NCBI RefSeq assembly: GCF_009193295.2
Contig: NZ_CP059973.1
Span: 248,001 to 312,000, forward strand
Length of the DNA stretch: 64,000 nucleotides
Direction of reading: 5' to 3'
Source: Bacteroides luhongzhouii
GTDB taxonomy: Bacteria > Bacteroidota > Bacteroidia > Bacteroidales > Bacteroidaceae
Position numbers and translations under genes: made by a program. The notes below the pieces were generated by a model, which was not told where the DNA came from, ran no database searches, and worked only from the letters and a program-made list of their open reading frames with translations. Within the stretch, counting starts at the first letter, position 1. Each line of letters starts with the position of its first letter. This document shows, piece after piece, positions 53,918 to 63,630 of this stretch.

Positions 53918-55834
53918 ATGAAACTAAAAAACATTATATATACGGCTGTTTTGGCAGCAGGATTGTGTATCGGAACCAATTCTTGTTCTGATTACCTAGA
54001 TATATCCAGTGAACTATCGGCTGATTTAAGTATCGAAGAAATATTCGAAACCCCCAAATATACCCGCCAATGGCATGCTAACATATTCAACTGCATCAGC
54101 GAATATTCAGAAATGGGATCGGAAATGAACGCATTCCGAAACCCTTGGGCCAATCTTTGCGGTGAAGTGACTTCCGAGGGCGCCAGTTCCAAAAACGTAA
54201 TGACAGCAGGATATACAGCAGCCAATGCCGGTTATCATCGTTGGGCTACCCTCTACCAATATATCCGCCAAGCAATGATCTTCCTCGAAAGAGGAAAAGC
54301 CATTGGCTCCGGTACAGAAATCATAACAGAAGCCGAAATGGCTCAGATGAAAGACGAAGCCCGTTTTTTCTTAGCATATAGCTACTTCAGTTTATTCGAG
54401 CTATATGGCCCTGTACCCATTGTCACCGTGATTGATGATGCTTCTTATCCTACTGTGAATGACTATATGCGTCCATCTGTAGACGAAATGGTAGAACATA
54501 TAGATAAGATTCTGAATGACCTCATCAGTCCCGAAAGTAATCTTCCCGAGTCCGTAGTCACTTCAGTGGATGCTGACGGCAGAGCCAACGGCTATAACCT
54601 GAATGACATTGTCCGCCCGACTAAAATCACAGCAATGGCACTGCGTGCCAAATTATGGGTTTACGCTTCTTCCAAATTGTTTAACGGTGGTTTCGGACAA
54701 GATTTAGCAGATAAAGACGGAAAGAAACTGTTCCCGGCCGAAGACAAAAATAAATGGAAAAAAGCAGCAACGTATCTGGAGAATTTGATTACTGCAGCAG
54801 AAACTGCCGGACACAGACTGTACGAAAAGTATGATAACGCCGGCAATCTGGACGTAAACCAAACTCTCTACCTGTTATTCCAAAACTATACGGAAGAAAT
54901 ATTATGGTGTACTTCCAATAATGACTGGAGTAATAACACCAAGATGGAAAAACGTACAACTCCACGCGACATTGCTTCTTCTTATGGTAATATCGGGCCT
55001 AGTCAGGAATCTGTCGATATGTTCTTCACCAAAGAAGGGCTGAACATCAATGACCCCGGAGCCAACTATGACGAAACAGGTTTCGCCGACGTTGCAAATC
55101 CTGATAACAACAACAAAACCGACCGTGTATTCAGTATGTATGCCGACCGTGAGCCACGGTTCTATCGTGATGTCCTTTACCAAGGAAGAAGTTGGTTTGC
55201 TAATTACATGGCGATCAACCCTAATTACAGATTGGATTTCTCCAAAGATGGTGGTGCAGGCCCAGCAGGAAACAACTCTAAATGTGGCTACATGATCAGC
55301 AAATTCAAAAATGTATCAATCACATTCCAAGGGAGCAATAATAGTAATATTGGCCGTCCATCCATCCTTTTCCGGTTGGCAGACTTCTACCTCTACTATG
55401 CAGAAGCTTTAAATGAAATAAATCCTCGTGACCCGAAAATCATCAGTTATATCGATAAGGTACGCGAACGTGCCGGTATTCCGGGCTATCAGGCACTGAA
55501 GGATGCAGGGAAGAAAGACATCATTGGAGATTATACCAAACAACAGAAAGCAATCCAAAACGAACGTTTTGTCGAATTATTCTGTGAAGGACAACGTTAC
55601 TTTGATATCCGCCGCTGGATGATCTGTGGCAAAGGACAAGATGCTGACCAGACCCAGTTCCATGGCATGGATCAGTATGGAGACCCAACTGTTGCAATCG
55701 GACAACAAGGTTCATTCTATCGTCGCACACAATTGGAAAAAAGATTATGGGATGACAAAATGTATCTCTACCCGGTGCCACAAAATACAGTCAATCTAAG
55801 CGAGGGATTAATTGTACAAAATCCGGGATGGTAA
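53918..55834 (+). CDS. SusD/RagB-family glycan-binding lipoprotein (PUL2)
   Basis: 638 residues, lipobox GTNSC (Cys about 23). The helical TPR half contains MAQMKDEARFFLAYSYFSLF and the C-terminal family signature RLADFYLYYAEALNEINPRD, then YIDKVRERAGIPGYQAL and QNERFVELFCEGQRYFDIRR. It partners the SusC just upstream. At this point the transcript meets a strong hairpin (55899-55941). Confidence 0.95.
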   Translation: MKLKNIIYTAVLAAGLCIGTNSCSDYLDISSELSADLSIEEIFETPKYTRQWHANIFNCISEYSEMGSEMNAFRNPWANLCGEVTSEGASSKNVMTAGYTAANAGYHRWATLYQYIRQAMIFLERGKAIGSGTEIITEAEMAQMKDEARFFLAYSYFSLFELYGPVPIVTVIDDASYPTVNDYMRPSVDEMVEHIDKILNDLISPESNLPESVVTSVDADGRANGYNLNDIVRPTKITAMALRAKLWVYASSKLFNGGFGQDLADKDGKKLFPAEDKNKWKKAATYLENLITAAETAGHRLYEKYDNAGNLDVNQTLYLLFQNYTEEILWCTSNNDWSNNTKMEKRTTPRDIASSYGNIGPSQESVDMFFTKEGLNINDPGANYDETGFADVANPDNNNKTDRVFSMYADREPRFYRDVLYQGRSWFANYMAINPNYRLDFSKDGGAGPAGNNSKCGYMISKFKNVSITFQGSNNSNIGRPSILFRLADFYLYYAEALNEINPRDPKIISYIDKVRERAGIPGYQALKDAGKKDIIGDYTKQQKAIQNERFVELFCEGQRYFDIRRWMICGKGQDADQTQFHGMDQYGDPTVAIGQQGSFYRRTQLEKRLWDDKMYLYPVPQNTVNLSEGLIVQNPGW

Positions 55835-55898
55835 TTTTTTCTTAAACAATTCTTCATAGGTTCTCAAAAAGGTTATAGATTGTTTTAACTAGAGGAAA

Positions 55899-55941
55899 AA
55901 GGCAGAATCAAAGAGTCCCGACAAAGACCTGATTCTGCCTT
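55899..55941 (+). terminator. Perfect 12-bp hairpin after SusD
   Basis: AAGGCAGAATCA at 55899-55910 pairs with TGATTCTGCCTT at 55930-55941, followed by CTCTTCATC. It is placed between SusD and GH2, so it probably lowers expression of the enzymes relative to SusCD by partial termination or by protecting the 5' transcript. Confidence 0.7.
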
Positions 55942-55967
55942 CTCTTCATCTATTCAATTACAATATC

Positions 55968-58604
55968 ATGAAAAGAAAAATACTTTTTTCACGACTGCTC
56001 TTTCTAACTTGCCTAAGTTTATGTTTCCAATACGCCACAGCCCAACGCGAAATGAGAACAATCAACTCAGGCTGGCTATTTGCCAAAGGGGTACAACCGG
56101 ACAGTTCGGCTTTCACCCCCGTTTGTATTCCTCACACATGGAATACAGACGCTTATACTGATAAAAAATATTATCGGGGGACGGCTTGGTATCAAAAAAC
56201 ACTCACACTTTCCGAGCAATGGAAGGACAAACAGATTTTTCTACGATTCGAAGCAGTCAGCCAAGTTGCCGATATATACATTAACGGGCAATTGGCAGGA
56301 CAACACAAAGGCGGTTATACCGCATTCACCATAGACATTACCCCTTTCTGTTCTTTTTCCAGTCCTAATTTATTGACTATACGGGTAGATAACGCACAGG
56401 ACAGTGTACCACCCATTTCGGGCGACTTTACTTTTTTTGGCGGTATCTATCGAGATGTATGGCTTATAACCGTACCCAAACAACATTTCTGTCTCAACAA
56501 TAATGGCTCGGATGGTATCTTCATCAGTACTCCGCACGTTAGTGAATCAGAAGGCACACTCTTTATCAAAGGTACCCTTCGTAACGATGCTACTACCAAA
56601 GCGGAGCTAGAAATCATTAATACACTCTATGCCCCGGATGGCAGCGTTATCCAACGCCTGCACCGGACAGTTAAAATAGCTCCCGGCGAGGACTATACAT
56701 TTAAAGAATCTCCCCAACCTGTAAGTAATCCACAACTTTGGTCACCGGAAACTCCCCACCTCTATCGAGTAGAAACAACCTTATTAAACCGGAAAAACCG
56801 GCAACAACTCGACTGTGTAAGTCACCATATCGGTTTCCGCTGGTATCATTTTGACGGAGAAAACGGATTCTCACTTAATGGAAAACCTTACAAATTGAAC
56901 GGCATCTGTCGTCATCAGGATCAAAAGCCTTTCGGAGTGGCACTTAGCGACGAAATGCACCGGCGAGATATATTGCTGATGAAAGAAATGGGAGTCAACT
57001 TTATCCGTATTTCCCACTACCCGCAAGATCCGGCTATCCTCGAACAATGTGACAAGCAGGGAATACTGGCATGGGAAGAGATTCCAATTATTGACATTGT
57101 CCCCGAATCAGAAGAATATGCCAATACCTGCGAGCAAAACCTGCGTGAGATGATTCGTCAACATTACAATCACCCGGCAATCATCACTTGGGGATATATG
57201 AATGAAATCCTATTAGTCACCCAACGCCAATACAAAACTCAAGAAGAACAAAAGCCGGTATTGGAACGTACATTGGCACTGGCACACCGGCTCGAAAAAG
57301 TATTGAAAGAAGAAGATCCATACCGCAACAGCACTATGGCATTTCACGGAAGTAACCATTACAATACCGTAGGACTGGGAAACATTACTGATATAATAGG
57401 TTGGAATCTGTATCAAGGATGGTATGGAGGCGAACTAAAAAGCTTCGACCTCTTTCTTGAAGAACAACATCGCCAATATCCTTCCCACCCCATAATTGTA
57501 AGCGAATATGGTGCCGGTTCAGATCGTCGCCTACATTCTTTTGAACCAAAATGTTTTGATTTCAGCATAGAATATCAGCAAAAATATCTGGAACATTATC
57601 TTCCGGTTATAACTGACACTCCTTATATCTGTGGTGGAACACATTGGAACTTTATTGATTTTTCGGCAGCCTTACGGGATGAAGCGACACCCCGAATCAA
57701 TAACAAAGGGTTAGTCTATTCCAACCGTACCCCAAAAGATGTGTTCTACTATTACAAAGCAATGTTTCGTAAAGATATTCCTGTACTGCACATCGCATCG
57801 CGCGACTGGACTCATCGTGCAGGTATTCTCCAGAAAGGAGCAACAACAGTGACACAGCCTGTAAAGGTATATACTAATCTCCCAGAAGTGGAACTTTTCC
57901 TTAATGGACAGTCACTGGGAAAGAAACAATGCGAAAATTGCACCGCCAGTTTCAATGTTCCATTCAGAGAAGGCAAACAACTACTTCTGGCAAAAAGCAG
58001 AAATATAGAAGATGCCATTGAGGTATACTTTTCTCCCGTTCCCGCCCAATTGACAAAAGATAATATAAATGGAATAGAACTTGCAGTGAATGTGGGAAGC
58101 AATTGTTTCTACACAAGCGACGAAAGTCAGTTGACATGGGTGCCCGACCAGCCTTATACTCCTGGCAGTTGGGGATACACCACACATGACACTGCCAAAA
58201 GAGAGAACAATCGCGAAGAATCCACACAAACAGAAATTACCCTGACTGGTGACAATCCACTTTACCAGACAGCCCGCAGCAGACTGGAAGGTTATCAGTT
58301 CGATGTACCCAATGGAATATATGAACTCGAACTTTTGTTTGCAGACATCTTCCAGACCAGCGAAAAAATTCCCTATTTACTGGGTAGCGGACAAGGCGGA
58401 ACAATCAGCCTCGGCAACGCATTCCATATCTTAATCAATGGGCAACAAGTAGAAGAAGCCTGTTGTCCATCATCAGAGAGTGGCACCTTCCGTGCTATAA
58501 AAAAACGTTTTATTGTTTCTGCCAAAGAAAACAAGGTCAATATCCAACTGAAAACAATCAACGGAAAAAATTTTTTGAATGGAATAAAACTAAGGAAATT
58601 ATAA
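55968..58604 (+). CDS. GH2 glycosidase with C-terminal malectin-like domain (PUL2)
   Basis: 878 residues, signal peptide ending ATAQ. Order: sugar-binding beta-sandwich (ADIYINGQLAGQHKGGYTAF), immunoglobulin-like domain, catalytic barrel (about 290-590), then a beta domain and a C-terminal malectin-like module (about 760-878, GYQFDVPNGIYELELLFADI). The acid/base Glu is in ITWGYMNEI (about 415) and the nucleophile Glu in HPIIVSEYGAGSD (about 513). An NNKG at about 580 could be the N-x-K motif that binds the carboxylate in beta-glucuronidases, but similar NDKG motifs occur in galactosidases, so the sugar is open. The gene next to it handles uronic acid, which makes glucuronidase worth considering. 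Confidence 0.85.
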   Translation: MKRKILFSRLLFLTCLSLCFQYATAQREMRTINSGWLFAKGVQPDSSAFTPVCIPHTWNTDAYTDKKYYRGTAWYQKTLTLSEQWKDKQIFLRFEAVSQVADIYINGQLAGQHKGGYTAFTIDITPFCSFSSPNLLTIRVDNAQDSVPPISGDFTFFGGIYRDVWLITVPKQHFCLNNNGSDGIFISTPHVSESEGTLFIKGTLRNDATTKAELEIINTLYAPDGSVIQRLHRTVKIAPGEDYTFKESPQPVSNPQLWSPETPHLYRVETTLLNRKNRQQLDCVSHHIGFRWYHFDGENGFSLNGKPYKLNGICRHQDQKPFGVALSDEMHRRDILLMKEMGVNFIRISHYPQDPAILEQCDKQGILAWEEIPIIDIVPESEEYANTCEQNLREMIRQHYNHPAIITWGYMNEILLVTQRQYKTQEEQKPVLERTLALAHRLEKVLKEEDPYRNSTMAFHGSNHYNTVGLGNITDIIGWNLYQGWYGGELKSFDLFLEEQHRQYPSHPIIVSEYGAGSDRRLHSFEPKCFDFSIEYQQKYLEHYLPVITDTPYICGGTHWNFIDFSAALRDEATPRINNKGLVYSNRTPKDVFYYYKAMFRKDIPVLHIASRDWTHRAGILQKGATTVTQPVKVYTNLPEVELFLNGQSLGKKQCENCTASFNVPFREGKQLLLAKSRNIEDAIEVYFSPVPAQLTKDNINGIELAVNVGSNCFYTSDESQLTWVPDQPYTPGSWGYTTHDTAKRENNREESTQTEITLTGDNPLYQTARSRLEGYQFDVPNGIYELELLFADIFQTSEKIPYLLGSGQGGTISLGNAFHILINGQQVEEACCPSSESGTFRAIKKRFIVSAKENKVNIQLKTINGKNFLNGIKLRKL

Positions 58605-58634
58605 ATATTTATTTTTGTAAAAAACTGTATATAC

Positions 58635-60995
58635 ATGAAGAACTTTATACGAACCAAACGCATCTGCATACTTTTTGTATACCTCCTCATCTTAATGCCG
58701 GCTCATGCTCAGTCCATTTGGGATAAGACAAATTTGGAAAAAGTAAAGCAACAAATTGATCAACCAGCTTACCAAACCGCCTATAATGCATTGCTAGAGC
58801 GAGCGGAACAGGCTTTGAAACAGCCCAACCTCTCTGTTATGATGAAAGAAAAGACAGCTATCAGTGGTAATAAGCACGACTACTACAGCCAAGCCCGCTA
58901 CTTCTGGCCTGATCCTACTAAACCTGACGGTAAACCGTATATAAACCGTGACGGTATCTCCAACCCAGAATTAAATAAGCTGGATCGCAATCGCCTGGGT
59001 AACATGGCGAACAATGTCACCGCACTCTCGCTGGCATGGTACTTCAGTAACGATGAACGTTATGCACAAAAAGCTGTAGAACAATTGCAGGTGTGGTTCC
59101 TCAATAAAGAAACCTTGATGAATCCTCATCTCAAATATGCGCAGGTAGCTCCCGGTCACGGAAACGATGAAGGTCGTTCTTTCGGTATAATAGATACTTA
59201 TTCTTTTGTAGAAATGCTGGAAGGCGTTCAGTTACTGGAAAAGTCCGCTGCTTTCAGCAAAAAGGATCAGAAAGCCCTTAAAGCATGGTTCAGCAAATTA
59301 TTGGAGTGGATTCAGAATAGCAAACAAGGAAAAGAAGAATCTAAACAAAAGAACAACCACAGCACTGCCTATGATGCGCAAGCCATCGCTTTTGCCCTAT
59401 ACACCGGCAATACCCGATTGGCTAAATCCATTCTGGAACAGGTTCCCGAAAAGCGTATCTACAAACAAATAGCTCCGGATGGGGAACAGAAAGAAGAGCT
59501 GTGGCGCACTCTAGCATTCGGCTATTCCGAATACAATTTACAGCATCTCATTGATATCGCCACCATATCACAAAAACTAAATATTCCCATCCATCAAGCC
59601 AGCTCAGAAGATGGCAGAAACATTTATAAAGCAGCCGATTATCTGAAAAACTTTTTAGGCAAGGATGTTTCCGCCTGGCCTTACAAGCAAATCAGCGATT
59701 GGCAGGGTAAGCAGCAGGAGCTATGCAAAGATCTCTATCGACTTTATTTACTAGATCCTACTCGCACGGAATATAAGAAAGCATTCTTCCGTTATTGGAA
59801 CCAAAATAAGAAAGACCGTTTCAGTTTACTGTTTTTACATCCGGACGATGCCAATCAATTACCGAATGAAACAGACCGTATGCTTACCTTTGCCGCCCAT
59901 CAGTTGAAATTTGCCATCCAATGCACGGCAGATACCCGAAAAAATACAAAAGATAAAAAAAGGATCAGTCCGCGAAGTATCGAGAAAGATGGTAGTTTAC
60001 GCATTGTCCGTCCATGGGACTGGTGTTCCGGCTTCTTCCCCGGCTCATTATGGCAACTCTATGCTTACACAAAGGATAATTATTGGAAAGAACAGGCAGC
60101 CACCCACACTTGGCCTTTGGAAGAAATTAAGAACCATCGTGGGACGCACGACCTGGGATTTATGGTCTATTGCTCTTTTGGGCAAGGTTATGAACTGACC
60201 GGAGACACCACATTCCGAAATGTAATCATTCAAGCAGCCCAAACATTAAGTACCCGTTACAACCCGACCGTTAAAGCAATCCGTTCATGGGACTTCAACC
60301 GCGAAAAGTGGCAATATCCGGTCATCATCGACAATATGCTCAATCTGGAACTCTTGTTCCGCACCACCCAACTGACTGGGGATTCCTTATACTATCAGAT
60401 AGCTGTCAATCATGCCAATACCACACTAGCCAATCACTTTCGTCCCGATGCCTCTTCCTATCATGTGGTAGATTATGATCCACAGACCGGAACTGTTCGC
60501 ATGAAGTGTACGCATCAAGGACTCTTTGATGAATCGGTATGGAGTCGTGGACAAGCCTGGGGACTCTACGGATATACTATGTGTTATCGTTTCACCCATA
60601 ATCCGGCATATCTGGCACAAGCAGAAAAGATTGCAGACTATTTCTTCCATCTGCCCGATTTACCTAAAGATTTCATTCCATATTGGGATATGAAGGATCC
60701 TGCAATTCCCAACTCTCCGAGAGATGCTTCTGCCGCTGCTGTCATGGCTTCGGGCCTGTATGAGTTATCAACCTATGTATCAGGAGAAAAAGGCAGACAG
60801 TATAAAGCAACAGCAGACAAAATCATTAGCAGCCTCAACCAACACTATCGCGCTGCAGAAGATAGTACCCAAGGATTCCTATTACTCCATTCCACAGGTA
60901 ACTATCCTGCTAAAGATGAGATCGACGTACCGATCTCCTATGCTGATTATTACTATTTGGAAGCACTCTTGAGGAAAAATCAATTAGAGAAGTAA
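58635..60995 (+). CDS. Two-domain alginate-lyase-family lyase fused to GH88 unsaturated glucuronyl hydrolase
   Basis: 786 residues with a signal peptide (ending AHAQ). Residues about 60-330 form an alginate_lyase-family alpha-toroid: ARYFWPDPTKPDGKPYINRD, NRLGNMANNVTALSLAWYF, the catalytic-type KNNHSTAYDAQ (Asn-His) and FGYSEYN (Tyr). This pattern recalls PL38 glucuronan-type lyases. Residues about 410-785 form a GH88 alpha6/alpha6 barrel: GTHDLGFMVYCSFG and VIIDNMLNLELL carry the two Asp that match D88 and D149 of Bacillus UGL, with SVWSRGQAWGLYGYTMCYR completing the site. A lyase makes a 4,5-unsaturated uronic end, and GH88 removes exactly that sugar, so the fusion could perform two consecutive steps. 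It follows GH2 after 30 bases and ends the operon. Confidence 0.85.
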   Translation: MKNFIRTKRICILFVYLLILMPAHAQSIWDKTNLEKVKQQIDQPAYQTAYNALLERAEQALKQPNLSVMMKEKTAISGNKHDYYSQARYFWPDPTKPDGKPYINRDGISNPELNKLDRNRLGNMANNVTALSLAWYFSNDERYAQKAVEQLQVWFLNKETLMNPHLKYAQVAPGHGNDEGRSFGIIDTYSFVEMLEGVQLLEKSAAFSKKDQKALKAWFSKLLEWIQNSKQGKEESKQKNNHSTAYDAQAIAFALYTGNTRLAKSILEQVPEKRIYKQIAPDGEQKEELWRTLAFGYSEYNLQHLIDIATISQKLNIPIHQASSEDGRNIYKAADYLKNFLGKDVSAWPYKQISDWQGKQQELCKDLYRLYLLDPTRTEYKKAFFRYWNQNKKDRFSLLFLHPDDANQLPNETDRMLTFAAHQLKFAIQCTADTRKNTKDKKRISPRSIEKDGSLRIVRPWDWCSGFFPGSLWQLYAYTKDNYWKEQAATHTWPLEEIKNHRGTHDLGFMVYCSFGQGYELTGDTTFRNVIIQAAQTLSTRYNPTVKAIRSWDFNREKWQYPVIIDNMLNLELLFRTTQLTGDSLYYQIAVNHANTTLANHFRPDASSYHVVDYDPQTGTVRMKCTHQGLFDESVWSRGQAWGLYGYTMCYRFTHNPAYLAQAEKIADYFFHLPDLPKDFIPYWDMKDPAIPNSPRDASAAAVMASGLYELSTYVSGEKGRQYKATADKIISSLNQHYRAAEDSTQGFLLLHSTGNYPAKDEIDVPISYADYYYLEALLRKNQLEK

Positions 60996-61008
60996 AGTAA
61001 GTTACCAG

Positions 61009-61065
61009 TTCCCTATGGAGACACGCCAGTTCCCACATCGGAAAATGACAGTGTCCCATAGGGAA
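61009..61065. terminator. Hairpin between the converging PUL2 and ThuA genes
   Basis: TTCCCTATGG (61009-61018) and, after one bulged base, GACA pair with TGTCCCATAGGGAA (61052-61065). No T run follows on either strand, so it may be a bidirectional transcript end or only a structure. Confidence 0.4.
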
Positions 61066-61069
61066 ACAG

Positions 61070-62596
61070 CTATTGGAATGGATTTCCTTTCTTATTGGTT
61101 GAAATAATCCATCTCAATGCATTAAAGAAAAGATAATTCTGTGTCGGATCACAGAAGATGCGGTCGCCATGTCCCATATTCAGATAAATCATACGATAAT
61201 CTGTGTTAGTCCAGACCACAGGCAAGTCTCCGTCAGGTATAATATCTTTCAATCCAATCGGATAATTCTCCGGTGAAAGTGTCAGAAGTACTTTCACATT
61301 CTTACGTTCACGGGGACTTGGTTTCCATTGATACCATTCATTTGCCGGAGAAATATATGAAGAAGGCATACCTTTGACTACTGGATGTGCCGGATCGTCT
61401 ACCACCAATTTAGCAGGTTGCGGCGGCCAGTTATTGCGATGAAACACACTACCACCAATAAAATCGACAAACCATTGCCAATCAAAACCCTCCATGTTAA
61501 AATTAGCAGAATGGAATCCCATCCATCCGCCCCCATTTTCCATATATCGCTGGAAAGCCATGCGCTGTTCCCGTGTATGCGCAGGCAAATCATTCAGGGA
61601 GATAACTAGTTGATAGTTACGAAGAGTCGCATCATTCACCTTGTTCCAGTTACTGGTCGTATCACAAATGAACCCTTCGCCATAAGTAGCCTTATGAAGA
61701 AAATCCATTGCATCACGGGCAAACTCCCGATGCGCCGTTTCAACGTGTGGATTGTAAAATGCCAGCACCTTGAAACGAGGGAACCATTTAGCAGGCCCGG
61801 CAGCCCAAAGAACAGCATTACCAAACATGGTCGTAAAGTCCTTGTTTTTCAGCAAATCCGCATGATGTCCCATAAGAAAATAAACATTACGTGCTTTCAT
61901 TCTCTCATTCACCCACACTACAGGATGGTCCCCCATCTTTATGTTTGATGCCGGTTCATAACTGGATTCGTCAACATGTGCCAATACACGTACATTACGA
62001 CGGGGACTACGATCGAAAGTATACCATTCGTCATGCGGTAAAGTAAACGATTTACTCACTCCTTTCATCACCGGATGCGAATGCTGCTCCAGTTCCACTT
62101 TACCGGACGCTGTAGGAGCGATATAGTTTTTAAACCGAATCCCCCCCATGAAGTCGGAAAACCAATCCCACATCGGATAGCCATCAAAATTTCCCAACAG
62201 CGTAGCGTGATGAAAGCCTACCCATCCTCCACGTCCTTCTTCAATATAACGTTCGAAAGCTTTTTTCGACTCATCACTCCAAGTGTAAGGCGGAAAATCC
62301 AGTTGGATAAACACTTTAAATTCTGCCAGAAATGCCTCATTGATCTTTGAAGTATTATTTATTTCAGTTACTTCAAACCGGTTCTCTCTGGCAAAATCTT
62401 TCAACCAAGCAAGTGCTGCATCGGTGAAACCACTGTGTTGCCCACCACGTTCAGTGAGCACTAACACTTTAAACAGTGGAGTCACATCCGTCTTTTCCAT
62501 TGCCTGCAGCGTATTGATAAAAAACACGCCCAAGAGGAATATTATCACCATAATTCGTTCTTTCATCTCAACCCATAATTCTGTTTTCATAATCAC
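61070..62596 (-). CDS. Exported protein with two tandem ThuA-like domains
   Basis: 508 residues; the ATG at 62564-62566 (MKERIMVIIFLLGVFFINTL) gives the better signal peptide and may be the true start. Two copies of the ThuA (glutamine-amidotransferase-like) fold follow: domain 1 about 42-270 (FKVLVLTERGGQHSGFTDAA; GRGGWVGFHHATLLGNFDGY; RNVYFLMGHHADLL) and domain 2 about 275-500 (FKVLAFYNPHVETAHREFAR; GGGWMGFHSANFNMEGFDW; MIYLNMGHGDRIF). ThuA domains occur in sugar-metabolism proteins of Bacteroidota, with 3-keto-disaccharide handling proposed for some; no reaction is established for this type. It lies after an ECF sigma gene on the same strand and may share its transcript. Confidence 0.85.
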   Translation of the reverse strand: MIMKTELWVEMKERIMVIIFLLGVFFINTLQAMEKTDVTPLFKVLVLTERGGQHSGFTDAALAWLKDFARENRFEVTEINNTSKINEAFLAEFKVFIQLDFPPYTWSDESKKAFERYIEEGRGGWVGFHHATLLGNFDGYPMWDWFSDFMGGIRFKNYIAPTASGKVELEQHSHPVMKGVSKSFTLPHDEWYTFDRSPRRNVRVLAHVDESSYEPASNIKMGDHPVVWVNERMKARNVYFLMGHHADLLKNKDFTTMFGNAVLWAAGPAKWFPRFKVLAFYNPHVETAHREFARDAMDFLHKATYGEGFICDTTSNWNKVNDATLRNYQLVISLNDLPAHTREQRMAFQRYMENGGGWMGFHSANFNMEGFDWQWFVDFIGGSVFHRNNWPPQPAKLVVDDPAHPVVKGMPSSYISPANEWYQWKPSPRERKNVKVLLTLSPENYPIGLKDIIPDGDLPVVWTNTDYRMIYLNMGHGDRIFCDPTQNYLFFNALRWIISTNKKGNPFQ

Positions 62597-62767
62597 ATTG
62601 TTTTAAAGTTAATACAGTTACATATCTTCAATCGGACAACCACCCATTCAGCAAAATATGAAGGAAAATTTGTAAAAAGGACTGAAAGCCCGAAAGCATT
62701 ATCAATGCACGAAAACCATCAATAACATGGATTCGTTGCAACTATATAATTTGATCTATTCCTCAGT

Positions 62768-63289
62768 TTATAAATAATCTTTCAAGGCAATACGTAGTGC
62801 ACGTTGCGCTTTACTCACATGATAATCAATTCCTTTGGCAGAAATTCCAATTCGACAGGCAGCTTCATGATACGTCATCTCATGAATACGAATCATCTGA
62901 AACACCTTCTGCGTCCGTTCAGGAAGCATGGCAAGTGTCTGTGTCAGGATATGACACACTTCTTCCGAAAACAGTTCACAATGACTTGCCTCTTTCCAAC
63001 TGCAGATACTTATACGTAGTTCTTGCCGCTGACTATTACAAATTTCATTAAAAGCAGCCTGTTTTACTTGCTCATGCCGCAAATAATCATAAGATTTATT
63101 GCGCAAAATTGTAATAAGCAACCGACGGGTACTCTCAACGTCTTCCACTTTTATTTCCCTCCATACTTTCAATAAGGCTTCAGTAGCAATATCTTCCGAG
63201 ACTCCTTCATCATGCACATAGTACTTGACAAAGCAACAAGCTTTCTTATAATACAAATTATAAATGTAGCTAAAAAAACGAGATGACAT
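62768..63289 (-). CDS. ECF sigma-70 factor, without a neighbouring FecR
   Basis: 173 residues. Region 2: YYVHDEGVSEDIATEALLKV (about 24-43) and TRRLLITILRNKSYDYLRHE. Region 4: LPERTQKVFQMIRIHEMTYH with the helix-turn-helix AACRIGISAKGIDYHVSKAQ (about 143-162). Both DNA-binding parts are intact. No anti-sigma gene is found within the window beside it; the partner may lie beyond the right edge. Its -7 box may be TATGTTTG (minus strand) at 63342-63349. It is divergent from the gene at 63631. Confidence 0.92.
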   Translation of the reverse strand: MSSRFFSYIYNLYYKKACCFVKYYVHDEGVSEDIATEALLKVWREIKVEDVESTRRLLITILRNKSYDYLRHEQVKQAAFNEICNSQRQELRISICSWKEASHCELFSEEVCHILTQTLAMLPERTQKVFQMIRIHEMTYHEAACRIGISAKGIDYHVSKAQRALRIALKDYL

Positions 63290-63503
63290 AGTTTTATTTA
63301 TCTTTGAGTATTAATTGTTTTTCGGCGATTAGTGAATGATGCAAACATACTGATTACAAGCAAAAAAGCAGAGGAAAAAACAAAAAAATACACCTCACAA
63401 AAGAAGTATAGAACAAAGACAAGAAAGCAAGAAAAAAGGATATTATTTCATTATAAATCAACAACATAAAGAAACAATGAGAAAGTATTGACGTATTCAA
63501 ACA

Positions 63504-63530
63504 TACTTGCAGTAGTAGTAATGAAGTAGT
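63504..63530. promoter_or_regulatory. Copy of the PUL2 operator upstream of the gene at 63631
   Basis: Matches 47619-47645 at 21 of 27 positions, including the direct repeat (AGTAGT at 63511-63516 and 63525-63530, again 14 bases start to start). It suggests shared control. The spacer 63290-63630 holds no gene and no convincing TAnnTTTG box on the plus strand. Confidence 0.5.
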
Positions 63531-63605
63531 GGAAAAAGAGTTATTCTTCTCGTTTTTTTCCAGAAAAACAACTTATCCTGCTAGGAAACAGGCTTCCTTA
63601 AACGT

Positions 63606-63620
63606 CCTTTATTGTAAAGG
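63606..63620 (+). promoter_or_regulatory. Small hairpin covering the ribosome site
   Basis: CCTTTA-TTG-TAAAGG folds into a 6-bp hairpin whose right arm contains the AAAGG of the probable ribosome site, 10 bases before the ATG at 63631. It could dampen translation. Confidence 0.35.
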
Positions 63621-63630
63621 AAAGAATATA

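Noticed and set aside
61009..61065. Riboswitch between PUL2 and the ThuA gene
   Set aside because: It is between converging genes, downstream of both, so it cannot be a leader.
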